Shown: positions 35,449 to 46,849 of the stretch, in pieces
How the letters are laid out: every line of letters starts with the position of its first letter
How positions within the stretch are numbered: the stretch's first letter is position 1
Source: Cheiracanthium punctorium
Taxonomy: Eukaryota; Arthropoda; Arachnida; Araneae; Cheiracanthiidae
Length of the DNA stretch: 64,000 nucleotides
NCBI GenBank assembly: GCA_038373885.1
Contig: JAWZYV010013542.1
Location: forward strand, 1-64,000
Reading direction: 5' to 3'
Made by a program: the position numbers and the translations under genes
Notes under the pieces: model-generated
What the model saw: the letters and a program-made list of their open reading frames with translations, nothing else
Databases searched by the model: none
What the model was told of the DNA's origin: nothing

Positions 35449-36193
35449 CCCAGATAGCACAAACTTGTCCAGAACATTCCAAGAAGACGTCATATAGACA
35501 AGTTGGCATGTCCATTAAACATCCAGAATTCGCCGGATTCTCGTCCTTTTTACGTCAACATGGCACTATAGGACGCCCATATGACGCCTTATAGACATCC
35601 ATATGGACGTAATTATGGACGTGCTTGTCTATTTATGGACTTGGTATGGGCAAGTCGTGGACATCAGTGTCTAAATATGGACCTAGTTAGGTCAAGTCTT
35701 GGACATCTCCATCCATGTTTCTTGCCATTTCACTAAGGTACTGTGGATTATCTGGGATACGTCTATAAAAAATACTTACTTTGGAAATTCCATGGCCTCA
35801 CCATGGCACAGTGGTTATACCACTGAAAATGGTAGACAACCGAAGTGTGAAGGTCCCGGGTTCGGGTCCCATCACGTGGTCGTCGATCTTACGGTCTGGA
35901 GTTTTGGTAGGTTTTCTCCTGATGTAACGTGAATACGCGTTAGAACCCCTTAGAAAGTCCTCCTGCCAAGGCATCCCTCATCTTAGGAAGACACCCCTCG
36001 CGCAGGTTTGCCTTAATCACCAATTCTCTCTGGAAATTCCATGTCTAGTTTTGGTCTATCCATGGACATTTTCTGGATTTTCCGGATTATGTCTATAAAT
36101 AGATGTCTTCTGGATGTTTATCTACAGACATGGACGTAATGTGGGCGAGATGGATCAGAAATAGATATAAAATGGACAACTGTGCTATCTGGG
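35449..36193. mobile_element. TIR element with GGAC-rich subtermini, carrying a SINE
   Basis: CCCAGATAGCACA at the left is matched by TGTGCTATCTGGG at the right. Inside, ATGGAC and GGACAT words recur, and ATGGACGTAA occurs near both ends. The superfamily is uncertain because no target duplication is obvious. The SINE at 35795-36030 is inserted in the middle. Confidence 0.8.
35795..36030 (+). mobile_element. tRNA-derived SINE with 13-bp TSD
   Basis: It begins GCCTCACCATGGCACAGTGG, containing an A-box-like TGGCACAGTGG. A B box (GGGTTCGGGTCCC) follows about 50 nt later. TGGAAATTCCATG flanks both sides exactly (35782-35794, 36031-36043). The tRNA-unrelated body (GGAGTTTTGGTAGGTTTTCT...) is shared with 36766-37052. 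There is no long poly(A) tail. Confidence 0.9.
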
Positions 36194-36765
36194 AAGTTCG
36201 GAGAAGCTCAACCTCATTTCGACCGCTTACTTTTTTTTCTGTTAGTGAGAGTTTTCTAAATTTTACATACACTGAAACGGAACTCATTGAATGCCACAAA
36301 GATTGCTTCCAAGAGTGGTTCAGCAGAATACAGTTTAAAATTTTATTCTCTTACCAGCAAAACACTGATATAATAATATTGCACAGTATATGGCCTTGCA
36401 TCAAAATTCTATGGCTTTCAGTGGTTGGTTAAATCAGGTTGATCATGCCCTGGCATTGGTTGCACTTCATATAATTAATTAAATGCTATAAAAGTAAGAC
36501 CATTGTGTAACCAAATTGATACAAATATTGCACGGAATTCTTCATTTATTTATTTTGTATTTATAATATGGTCAAGATTTCCTTAAAAAAAATGTTTACA
36601 ATAACTGATACATTTATAAAGAATTAAAAATTGAAAATAAACATAAACTTTAAAATAAATGCTCAGTTATTGAGCAATCTTGATCATTTTGGAGGGGGGA
36701 GGGGTGAATCAAAACCTTAAAAATGCGTTTGAAAACAAAAACCTGAAATTTTAAATCCATTTTCA

Positions 36766-37052
36766 GCCTCACCATGGCACAGTGGTTAAGTGACTGGAAA
36801 TGGCAGACGGGCAAAGTGTGAAGGTCCCGGGTTCGGGTTCCATCGCGCGTCCGTCGGCCTAACCGATCGGAGTTTTCCTTGGTTTTCTTCGAAACTTAGC
36901 GCAAATACGGGCTAGGACCCCTTAGAAAGACCCCCCCCCCTCCCCCACGGAGGGCACCCCCTCCCTTGTGTTGTCCCCCTGACAAGGATTTATAAGCGGG
37001 CTTCGAGCCAAACATACAAATCCGATATGCATGTTCACAACAACAACACAAC
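36766..37052 (+). mobile_element. tRNA-derived SINE, second copy with (AAC)n tail
   Basis: Same head and B box (GGGTTCGGGTTCC) as the copy at 35795, about 970 bp away. It ends in CACAACAACAACACAAC. The flanks AAATCCATTTTCA and AAATCAATTTTCCA look like an eroded target duplication. Confidence 0.85.
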
Positions 37053-37069
37053 AAATCAATTTTCCAGTC

Positions 37070-37735
37070 ATTTTCGAGGCCTCATTTAAATAGCCTTGTA
37101 TTTCTGAAGTTAAGCTTCCTTCATCAGACCAAGTGTTTATCCCCAGCGACACTGGCGCAAGGCATGACCAGCATGTTTATCAGGAATCAATTACTTTCAT
37201 TCTCGGCCCATTACAGGCTGATAACGCATCGCAATACAGCATCGTGCACGGCACCCCTCGTGCATTATAAACACATATATGCAAATTCACAGGAAGCCGG
37301 AGCATAAGATAAACCTTCCCGAAGCAACCACCTTTCGTGTACGGCATCCGTCAAGAGTCCAATTATGAGTTACGTCACGGAATAATGCGCGGCAGCCCCG
37401 AGTTCAAGGTCAACTCGTGACCTTTGTCCATTTTCACCTGGTTATTGAAGATTCGAAATGTTTTTTTTTTTTTTTTTAAGCGATGGGTTAGGGGATTCTC
37501 AGTCTGGTGCAAACAGGTTGAGACTTTTTCGTCACAAACGGATCTGGAAGCTTCCTAGGTGCGATAAGCTCCGGACATGACGCATTCCTATCGTGTCTAA
37601 TCTGCGAGGAAAATGTGGTGCTGAGGTGTTTGGAAACACAGTCAGAGGATACAGAGCGAACGGATAATGACGATTTGTGCAGGTAAGTTTACTCTTTACT
37701 CTTTTTTTTAACATTTTCCCGACAAGAATGAAAAT
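37070..37735. other. No gene recognised
   Basis: Mixed composition, more GC than average between 37150 and 37430, but no exon borders or known domain. A T-run lies at 37461-37478. Confidence 0.4.
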
Positions 37736-37739
37736 TTGT

Positions 37740-37833
37740 TTATGATTTTGGTTTGTCTGTCTGTCCGTCTGTCTGCCCTAACTCTCGTAAATAGGCATTG
37801 ATTTCTACGAAATTTATACAGGTTATTCTTATG
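37740..37833 (+). repeat. Remnant of a family A/B-like repeat with (CTGT)n
   Basis: GTCTGTCTGTCCGTCTGTCTG is followed by CCTAACTCTCGTAAATAGGC. This mirrors the order microsatellite then AACTCGCATATCTCAAAAAC in family A. It continues beyond the hAT insertion at 38686. Confidence 0.55.
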
Positions 37834-38677
37834 CAGAGGCGCAGAGAGCCAAGTCGGGGCCCCGGGGATAAAATCTTTGGGGGTCCCTTTGCTATCCAGA
37901 AATCCTTTTGATGTCGTATTAGATCAATCATGTATACCTTATTAAAATTATTAATCATTTAAAGAAACTTTAAATTAATAGTAATTGGGAAATTATTAAT
38001 AGAATTGAAAGTATTAATTTAAAACAGTATTATATTTTAATAAACCTCCATGCTCTAAAAAATACCAACATTTCGTTTTGAAGGTTTCGTCAAATCCATA
38101 GAGAAACTGTATTTGAAACGTTAACATTTTTGCATGGCATGTTTCCACAGTTAATATTTTTATTCATACTTCCATGCAAGCAGGCAGCCAAAAAAGTGGA
38201 AATTTCAAAATTTGTCATTGAAAGTCTTGATCTTTAACATTTTGTTAAGGAAAATTCAAATTTTCGGAGGCTATGTGGGCCCATAGTCTCTCCTCTGTCT
38301 ATACCCTTTTTTCTACTATTTAACACTGTGTCTCGGAAAAAAAAAATGATTTATTGTTAAATAAATCCTTTCTACTTTTAGTCATGGCAAAGCGTTGAAT
38401 AACACCGTCAATATTTACTTTTCTTGCAAAAGAAGACTCAATCACTAACATTCCTCGCTTTTGTCAAGTGGGTGGTTTATGCTCTAGCTGGCTTTTTGTA
38501 ATTTCATTCAAAAATTAATTTGAAACATCCGGGGACATAATATGAATTCGGACTTTTTTTTTTCACAAAATTGACAACACACAATTAAGTATCATATAAA
38601 CAGCAAAAGTGGGGGCCCTTCACAAGCTGAGGCCCTGAGGATTTTTCCCCTGCTCCCCCTCCCTCTCTGCGCCACTG
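37834..38677. mobile_element. hAT-like non-autonomous element with perfect 8-bp TSD
   Basis: The left end CAGAGGCGCAGAGAG and the complement of the right end CAGTGGCGCAGAGAG match at 14 of 15. TTCTTATG flanks both sides (37826-37833, 38678-38685). The interior is AT-rich with no frame of note. Confidence 0.95.
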
Positions 38678-38685
38678 TTCTTATG

Positions 38686-39697
38686 TACTGTACCATGTCC
38701 CCTATCGAAAAGGGTGCATGTAGCATTTACAGTTTTTCTACAGGAGCACTCAAAATATTTCTAATACAGGACTTTCTATCGGCAGTCAGTCTTTAAAGCG
38801 TAATTAAGAAATATTCGGCTAGTTCAAATGAAACAAAATTGATATATGTTATTAAAAATTACACGGCAAAGCTCTCCATCTAAAATAGTGTCTGTATCAT
38901 TAATAGTTTTTCTACAGGAGCACTCAAAATAATTCCAATGTATTACAATCTATGGCAGTTTAGAGATATTCATCCGTTTCAAGCACAATACAATAAGTAA
39001 AATAATGTTTATAACAGTTCACTGGTCAGTTAAACGATGGAAAAAGCTTTATAAGTTTTTATCCAGGAGTAAAAAAATTACATTGATAGTGATTATTCAT
39101 TTTTTTTTCTAAGGTTACCTCCGGAATCTCGTCAATTTTAAGAACAATGCATCGGCAAATTGAACGCAAAAATATTGTGTTGGAAAACGTTTTATAATCG
39201 ATGCGTTTAGCATGATTTATCTTCCTTTTTTTTCAACTCCTCCCCGCAAGCAAAAACAAAATAAATAAATAAAAAATCCTTTTGAATTAGGTATGTATAT
39301 CCGTCCCCTAACTATCTTAATCGATTGTCACAAAATTTATATACAGTAGGACATAGGCGTAACTTACATGCGGCCATACGGCAAGGGGGAGCAATTGCCT
39401 ACAATAAAATTCAATAAAATTCAGATATCACCTATTTGAAAACAGTATTTTCTCCATTAGGAAACATTGTGCCCCTCCCAATGCTACATCTCAATTTATG
39501 CCAATTCAGTAAGATTGGATCTTTATTTATCTTGACAGAGCCGAAGTCAAAATGATAAGCTAAATATAACTTTCATTCAAGTTTGGAAGGGGGGATAATC
39601 AGATATTTAGCTTATGAGTAGGGAGGTTAAAATTGAGTTTTTCATTCTGTACCTCTTTTTTCCGACAGTACCTGGTACCCTAGGTGGAACAACCACT
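38686..39697 (+). repeat. Degenerate family-A-like segments
   Basis: TTTTTCTACAGGAGCACTCA occurs at about 38728 and again at about 38908, and resembles the CTACAGGAACACTCAAAAGA motif of family A. A second start-like fragment (GTATGTATATCCGTCCCCTA) lies near 39292. There is no coding sequence. Confidence 0.5.
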
Positions 39698-39701
39698 TTA
39701 A

Positions 39702-39975
39702 CCCATTCGTGATAGATATTTTTGCGACTTTCTTCGATTTTTGCTAACACCAGAAGTAATTGATAAATTTCTGATGTCAACTTTTTGAACAAGGGATGAT
39801 TTCATTTAAAATCGTGATGTATAAAAATTTAAATGTCAACATCCTACTTGCCATATTAAAATATTTTGTGGAATTGAGAATCAATACTCGTGAATAAAGG
39901 CTAGGAAAAATAAATAACGTTTTCGAATGATAGCGATAATGCCGTCCCAAAAAAGGGACGCTAGGCATAAATGGA
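39702..39975. mobile_element. piggyBac-like MITE, family CCCATTTATGCC, copy 2
   Basis: TTAA at 39698-39701 and 39976-39979. It is inverted relative to copy 1 and shares CTTTTTGAACAAGGGATGAT and CCGTCCCAAAAAAGGGACG. The right end shows one change, ATGGA for ATGGG. Confidence 0.85.
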
Positions 39976-40128
39976 TTAACTATTCCTCTACGTCTACAAA
40001 ATACTAGTATGGACATCAGTCAGTTTTTAAAAGTATTTATGCATAGATAGCAAACGATATAATTCGGGCTGTTGCATGCAGATGTACTTACTCTGTTCCT
40101 ATTATTGCCAGAACTGACTGAAATTTAA

Positions 40129-40555
40129 CCCTTTAACGCGCAGTGTTCCCGCTCTGGGAACACCCAACTCTGACGTTTTCTGACTGTTGCCAGTCACAAA
40201 GAATAGATTTGATTTCTATAAAAATAGTGGCGGGTGACATAGCTCCACGAGAATCCTTTACTTTTAATCACGTCATTTCCCGTAAAAAAATGGTCACGAT
40301 TATTTTTTTAACAGCACTGACATCTGCTGAAAAATGGAAGAATTCGAGGAACAGCTGGATAGATTGCCCAATGCCGAAAAAAGGGCAGTCGTTGCCATCG
40401 CTCGAGAGCACAGCCAGCTGTCGTCAAAAAAGGGTCTCTAGATCTGTGGCACGCGATGAACGTTTCGATCGTCCGCCATCTTGCTGGCAGTTAAGTCGAG
40501 CGATGGCAACGACTGCCTTTGTTTCAGCATTGGGAAAGGGTTGTGCCTCAAAGGG
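40129..40555. mobile_element. piggyBac-like MITE, family CCCTTTRA-GCGC, copy 3
   Basis: TTAA at 40125-40128 and 40556-40559, with CCCTTTAACGCGCAGTG and TGCCTCAAAGGG ends. It lacks part of one hairpin arm. Confidence 0.9.
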
Positions 40556-40559
40556 TTAA

Positions 40560-41131
40560 ACATTCATCTTACGAACTTGGTTTTGTTTATTTTAGAACAT
40601 GAACAAAAAACTAGTTAGCAAAGAGTGTTGACCCAGAAAAAGTGACTGTGTGTAGGAGTCCGTCCTATTGAGAAATGACCCTTAAAATGAACCTTAAAAT
40701 TTCAAAATAAATACCAAAAAAGTATAGCTAAGGCCCAGAGTACCGCATATAAAACTGAAATGAAAAAGGGATTTTCTAGTAAAAAAATAGGTTGTTATTT
40801 TTAAAACTATTTCCCCCCCCCCCAATAATAATCACTATCACATATATTTGTTTCAGACACAGAAAAGAAATTGAGCCTTGTAGGGTTAAAACTGTTTCAC
40901 TTGCAAATAATGCAGTTTTTGAACAGCTTTATGAAAAGAAATAAAACACGGCTGTTCGAGCCTCGTCAGGGGGAGACCCCCCCCCTCAACCCCCTTCATT
41001 TTTTAGTTTCATTATCGCCATATTAAAACGATATTAATGGACTTTGTCATTTTTATCTCTCATCTTTCGTGTATTTCGTCTGATAACCCTATGTTGAAAT
41101 TTTTAGGATTGTAACCTATTTATAGAAAAAT
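40560..41131. other. No gene recognised
   Basis: AT-rich with C-runs at 40814 and 40978. The right-end-like motif CCTTGTAGGGTTAA occurs near 40875 and also near 33751, which suggests remnants of another TTAA element. Confidence 0.4.
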
Positions 41132-41494
41132 ACATGGGATGCCTATTCTACGTCTTACGAAATAGTGTAACAATAGATTAAAGCTGTTGCGAACGAATAG
41201 TATTTCAATATATGTAAAAAATACATGGGATGCCTATTCTACAGCTTACGAAATAGTGTAACAATAGATGAAAGCTGTTGTGAACGAATAGTATTTCAAT
41301 ATATGTAAAAAATACATGGGATGCCTATTCTACAGCTTACGAAATAGTGTAACAATAGATGAAAGCTGTTGTGAACTAATAGTATTTAAATATATGTAAA
41401 AAATACATGGGATGCCTATTCTACAGCTTACGAAATAGTGTAACAATAGATGAAAGCTGTTGTGAACTAATAGTATTTAAATATATGTAAAATT
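41132..41494. repeat. 91-bp tandem repeat, four units
   Basis: ACATGGGATGCCTATTCTAC recurs at 41132, 41223, 41314 and 41405, exactly 91 bp apart. Units 2-4 are nearly identical. Confidence 0.95.
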
Positions 41495-41639
41495 ATGTCG
41501 CATACTTTTATGTCGCATTTTTGGGACACATTTTTGGGACAATTTTCAATAAAGGGGGTGAGAGATAAAATGACAAAGTAATTAAAATTAATTGCGCTAG
41601 AGACTCGAAAAAATTTAGAATGTATCTTTACAAGTTTCA

Positions 41640-41940
41640 CCGTGGAGTGACACTGGCAATGAACCCATAGGAGTTACGAAAATGTCATGAAAAAATGCTC
41701 AACTTACTGAATTTCGCGATTTTAAAAAAAAAAACCGGGTCCATTCTCGGCCCATTTTGGAAGGCAATGCTTGTGCTTTTCAATTTTCCCTGAAAGTTGC
41801 ATGAGACACAGAGCTTTACTGTTAGTGTCCATAGTGCATAGTTATCATGTTTTTTTTTTTAAGTTATTCAAAATTCCTGTGGCAACGATCGCTCTTCAGG
41901 TAGAACAACCTTAAAATTTACAAAATGACATACCCTATTG
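41640..41940. repeat. Inverted dispersed repeat (unoccupied copy)
   Basis: This segment, with GGCCCATTTTGGAAGGC and CAACGATCGCTCTTCAGGT, is found in reverse orientation at about 46150-46830. The copy here lacks the TTAA element that splits its partner at 46285. Confidence 0.8.
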
Positions 41941-41986
41941 TTATTTTTAATTAACAATAACGTATGAATTCTAGGTCATTCAAATG

Positions 41987-42015
<29 letters not shown>
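41987..42015. repeat. Poly(T) tract
   Basis: About 29 T, directly upstream of the truncated family A copy. Confidence 0.9.
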
Positions 42016-42019
<4 letters not shown>

Positions 42020-42975
42020 TTTTGCCGAAATATCGCCAAATTTGGTGCCAAAAATAATTTCGTATTTCGCATCACTCTAAAACTTTTAGCCGTAGAATTT
42101 TGAAATTTTGTATTTAGAACTATTGTAACATCTAAATATGCATCTCTTTTTTTTATTGCAATCGACTGGGTGATTTATGTACAGGGTCACCTAAATGTCT
42201 TTATACAGGGTGAATCTAAACTCTTGGGCAAAACTTTAATGGGTGATAGGGCACATAATAAGGAATCATAATCACATAGCAATGTGCGGTCAAAAACGCA
42301 GTTTTCACTTAATCGGTAATAATCACTTTGTGAAAAGTATCGAAGTGTTCGTCTAATTTCTTAACCCAGTTTCATAAACAATAGGTTCGTCTCCAAAAAT
42401 TTCATCCATGAAATAAAATAGAATTTTGAAACTATGAATTTTAGTCTTCTGTTTTCGGAGAAAAATACATTAGTTTCTGACGAACAAGGGTCGGAAAGGG
42501 CACTGTTGTTTTGGCACTTTTTCCAAAGTGATTATAACAGCTCCATGAAGACGATGTTGTCGACCCCACGTTGCTATGTGATTCTGATTCCTTATTATGT
42601 GCGCCATCACCTCTTAAAGTTTTGTCCAAGAATTTAGATTCACCCTGTATACATTAAGGTGCATGGGATACATTCAATTCATTGAAAGTCTGTGGTCAAT
42701 GACTACTTTGGCAATCCCCAAAATCTCGCAAACTTTCTCGAGCTTGTCGGCTTTTGGCGAAGTATCGCCCAATTAAGTGTCAAAAACAAAGCTTTTAAAT
42801 TGAACCCAGCTTGGCAAAATCGGAAATATTTGAGTAGATATCGCTGACCCTTAGCATTTAATACTGCAGTATTTTATCTCTTTCAAACAAAATAAGTTTA
42901 GATGAAGTGGGTCGAAAATATGCTTGATTGAATAGGCGTGCAAGGAAGTCATGTGTTGTCCGCATCAGATTTCTT
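42016..42975 (+). mobile_element. Repeat family A copy 3, 5'-truncated
   Basis: It starts inside family A at TTTTGCCGAAATATCGCCAA. It runs to the 3' end (GCGTGCAAGGAAGTCATGTG, then TTGTCCGCATCAGATTT). The terminal hairpin has a mutated arm (TTGTCCGCAT instead of TTGGACACAT). A 442-bp element is inserted at 42206. Confidence 0.8.
42206..42647. mobile_element. 442-bp Tc1/mariner-type MITE with TA duplication
   Basis: The ends CAGGGTGAATCTAAACTCTT and AAGAATTTAGATTCACCCTG are inverted for about 80 bp. TA lies at 42204-42205 and 42648-42649. The empty site is visible in family A copies, where CTTTAAATACATTAAGGTG is uninterrupted at 23110. Confidence 0.95.
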
Positions 42976-43013
42976 TTTAAATAATTACTCATACATTCCT
43001 TATTATAAACATA

Positions 43014-45015
43014 TGCAAGGTGTCCCAAAATGGTGGTAACGGGCTCTAATTGTTCATCTATTAGAGATAAGTGGGCAATGTCAGTTGAAAAAATGTACAA
43101 AATGAGGTCGGAAATAAAACTCCGTTAAGAAAAAATTCCTCTCGTTCATTTACAAAAAGTGACATTTTTTAAATTTGTATACGAGCCCCGTACAAAAGAA
43201 ATTCCCAATGAGTAAAATGTGCCCCGTACACTCATGAGGGGACATACAAAATTTGAGAATTATACTTTAAAAAATGTAAGAGATAGGAAGATAAATACCA
43301 CTTTTCCATGGCTTCCGAAGGGAAAAAATCTCGTCAGGGGTCGCGCAGAAATTACGAAAGAAAATATTTTTTCCCACTCTAGCAATAAACTTTTACATTC
43401 AAAATCATGTATAGTTCCCGGTCATACAGAGGGTGCTTACACATTTTTAGAATGATTTCGATAAAGAATTTTAAAAAAAGTAAATGTTTCAGAATAAAAT
43501 TTTTGGCAACAGCTTATTATTTGAAATGAGAAATATCGTCTGCTACTTTTAAATTTATTCTTCTTTCAAAATGTCATTTGTAAACAAGCTGTGGATTGAA
43601 GGATATGTTTTTGCGCTTTCGGAAGAGAAATGTTCTTATTCCAAAATTCAAAAGCGTTGTGAAATGCATGGTATTAAAATTTCTAAGTGCAAAATAATCA
43701 ACATTATTAATCCGAAAGGTAAAAACCGTCAACTATTATTCTACATGGAAAGAAGACTCCAAACGAATATCTGAAAAAGGTACGTACTGTTTCAAATGTT
43801 TCTAAAGAGAAATCGCTGGTAACAAGAGAAAATCCACCAACACAGAGATCAATTGCAAATCTTTAGATACATCTGTAGCAACAATAAATAAAATAATAAA
43901 CTAAGATTTTCAACTTAAAAAAGCTAAAAAACATAATGTTCACCAGCTTTTGCCGAGACGTGTGGCTCAACGCAAAACATTTTGTAGAATCCTCTATGAA
44001 AACCATTTAGCTGGAGATAAATGGAAATACATTGTGACCCTTGATGAAGCATGGGTTTACCTATGGGTTAGGTCTATTTACTATAGAAAACGAGGAGAAA
44101 AAATGTACAAACCTGGTTCCGTCAATGTAAAGAAAGTTTCAGTAAGGGGTTTATGATTGTCGTAGGTTTCTCCTACAATGGAAATTAAAAATAAAAAGAG
44201 TGGAAAAAAATGTTAAAATCAACTTATCATACTATCAGGAGAAGGTTTAACTTCCAATATTTATAGAAAAAATTCCACTTCTTTATCCCAATGACTTTCA
44301 AAGAGTGAAACTTCATCAAGACAAAGCTACAAGTCATACTTCGAAAACTGCCACTGCATTCCTTGAAAAAATGAAGACTGATACAGGTATTGCATATATA
44401 CCTTTTCAAGATATTCCTGCAAAGTCCCCTGACGTTTCACCTATGGACTATTGTGCCTTTGGTCTGTTAAAAAGAGCTCTTTCTAAATGCAAACCCACCA
44501 CGATAGATGGATTCTGGAAAGTAGTGGAAGAGGAATGGAAAGCAATACTCCTGGAAATTTTACGAAAAGTTCTTCTGTCGTGGAAATCACGATGCAGACT
44601 TATAGTCCAGAAAAAAGGCTATCAGATCGAACATTTTTGGTATTTGGGGGTGGTATTAAAAAATAGTCTTTACATTTTAAACATAATTAAACGGCCCCGA
44701 AATCGTTCTAAAAATATGTAAACACCCTCTGTATTTCTTTAAAGATATCTCTGCGACGTTGTATGATGAAAGGCTCCAATTGGGTACACCACCTCATGAG
44801 TGCATGGGCACATTTTACTGACTGGGAATGTTTTTGCATGGGGGTCGTATTCGCATTTAAAAAGTGTCACTTTTTGTAAATGAACGAGAGGAATTTTTTC
44901 TCAATGGAGTCTTATTTCCGACCTTATTTTGAACATTTTTTCAATGGACACTGTCCACTTATCTCTGAAAGATAAAGAATTAAAGCCCGTTACAACCTTT
45001 TTGGGACAACCTGTG
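43014..45015 (+). mobile_element. 2.0-kb Tc1/mariner element with about 150-bp TIRs
   Basis: The inverted ends include GGTGTCCCAAAATGGTGGTA at the left and CAACCTTTTTGGGACAACCT at the right. They extend to TTCATTTACAAAAAGTGACA and TGTCACTTTTTGTAAATGAA. TA lies at 43012-43013 and 45016-45017. The internal transposase is broken (see the pseudogene at 43571). Confidence 0.95.
43571..44721 (+). pseudogene. Decayed Tc1/mariner transposase (DD41D-like)
   Basis: Three + strand segments in different frames together resemble one transposase of about 340 residues. The first (43571-43774) starts MSFVNKLWIEGYVFALSEEK and contains a helix-turn-helix-like part. The second (43950-44156) holds VTLDEAWVYLW, with the first catalytic Asp. 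The third (44305-44721) holds LHQDKATSHTS and KSPDVSPMDYCAFGLLKRAL. By my count 41 residues separate the second and third catalytic Asp, matching DD41D-type elements. Frameshifts and stops between segments make it a pseudogene. It lies centrally between the long inverted repeats of the 43014-45015 element. Confidence 0.85.
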
Positions 45016-45017
45016 TA

Positions 45018-46149
45018 TGCAACATATAGATAGATGGTTGTACGCGTTTCTGTCTATAAACAGTGTAAACAATAATTTTTTAAAAATCCACAAATACCAA
45101 ACTAAGGATAAACGTAAACGTTTCTTGTGCAGATTGTAAAACACTTTTATCAAAACTTTCGCATTTCACTGGTAAAATAAATAATAATATTATTATTAAA
45201 AACTTTTCAGGGGGTGGGAAGATAACTAGGTATAATACAAACTCCCTCACATCTCTCTGGTTAAGGGCCTGCTATTAAACTACCTTCAAATAATCACGAA
45301 AAAACACGCAAGCTCCATTCATGTTGAACATGCTGCTTAAATTTGCACATTTGAATATTCTGTGGAAGATTAATTGTCGCTTCACCTCTCAAATAGTAAA
45401 AATCGTTAGAAACATCAATTTTCCAATTTTTTGCTTAAAATGTAGTTTGGCAGGTCTAGTATAACTCAGAAAAATTTTGGAGCGATTTTATTAGTATAAA
45501 TATATTTAAGTGAATTGACAGCTTTTTACATACTACATTTTTAAAATACATTTTTTTTTCCTGTTTTAATTCCCCCCCCCCCCAAAAAAAAAATCATTTA
45601 ATTTAAAATGCTAAAACTTCATATTCTTTATAGAACTTGATTTTTTTTTTGTGTGTGTGTGTTTAATGATTTACTTAATTTAATTAAGGATGTGTTTTTC
45701 TGGACAAGATAAAATATTAAACTTACTGAAAACACTTGTTCAAAAAAAAAAGTTTTTTAAAATGTTCTACGTTTTTCCATTTATGTAAACTTCATTTTTC
45801 CCCCAAAGACAAATCATTAACAGTACAACCGATCTCTAGATTTTTAAAGCACACCATTATTAGCATAACAAAAAAATTTGGTTATACAAAAACTTGATAA
45901 ATAAAGGAGGAGAAGGATTTTTTAAAAACCCTTAATATTTTAATTTAAATTATTTAAAAAGTTTTAAAGGGATTCCGAATTTTAAGATTGTCTAATACAT
46001 TAATGTTTTTTTTTTTCGTGGAAATTATTTTGCTTAACATTAACCTTTAATAATGTAAACACAAAATAAGTAAAAATCCTTAGATTAAAAAAAAATGGAC
46101 ATATAGTGCCAAGTCATCTTAATTAAAATTTTCAGTTTAAAAAAGTTAG
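45018..46149. other. No gene recognised
   Basis: AT-rich with homopolymer runs (C then A near 45570-45590; GTGT near 45650). I see no terminal repeats or exon. Confidence 0.5.
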
Positions 46150-46830
46150 TGTAAGAGTGTTCCACCTGAAGAGCGATCGCCGTCATAGAGCTTTTGAAAA
46201 AAACAAACCCATGGCGTTAAACACCAGAAAAAATGAATCATGTTTTTTCACCCTAAATGCACTATGGACTGACATGAACATTAACCCCTTACCGGATTTG
46301 CCCGAGCTGAGATCGGCCAGGTAAAACGTCCCATTCTGGATTATTTGGAGTGTAGCTCGGGCAGTAGGAATTTTTTTTATTTTTCACATAATCTTTCCCG
46401 AATTATTTCGTTTTGCTTTCAAACACTTTTATTTGCGCTTCTGCTCACTAGAAGGTAGAACTATACACGATTTAGGAAATCTTACATGAGAATAGTGTTA
46501 TTATGTTTTTAAAATGTATCTATATCAAAATATGCATTAAAAAAATTGACAATTTTTTTACCCTCAAACTCGAAAAAAGTTGAACCGGCAAGGGGTTAAA
46601 GCTGTATGTCTCGTGCAACTTTAAGAAAAAATTCATAAGCACAAACATGGCCTTCCAAAATGGGCCGAGGATTGAACCGTTTTTAGAAATATCGCGAAGA
46701 GCTGTTTTTTTTTTTATGTAGAGCTGTTTTTTTTTTTTTTTTTTTTTTTTTTTGACAATTTCGCAACTCCTATAGGTTCATTGTCAGTTGCAACTTGTCA
46801 ATAGATATTCTAAAATTTTCCGAGTCTCTA
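46150..46830. repeat. Inverted dispersed repeat (occupied copy)
   Basis: Reverse-oriented partner of 41640-41940. The outer match covers GAAGAGCGATCGCC at the left and GCCTTCCAAAATGGGCC plus CTCCTATAGGTTCATTG at the right. It is split by the TTAA element at 46285-46595 and contains T-runs at about 46706 and 46730. Confidence 0.8.
46285..46595. mobile_element. piggyBac-like MITE, family CCCCTTRCCGG
   Basis: TTAA at 46281-46284 and 46596-46599. The ends CCCCTTACCGG and CCGGCAAGGGG are inverted. This is a third TTAA family, distinct in sequence from the other two. It is absent from the paralogous segment near 41812. Confidence 0.85.
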
Positions 46831-46849
46831 ACACAATTAAACTTTTTAA

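Noticed and set aside
35795..35880. Functional tRNA gene
   Set aside because: The tRNA-like head continues into a non-tRNA body and is bracketed by a 13-bp target duplication, so it is a SINE.
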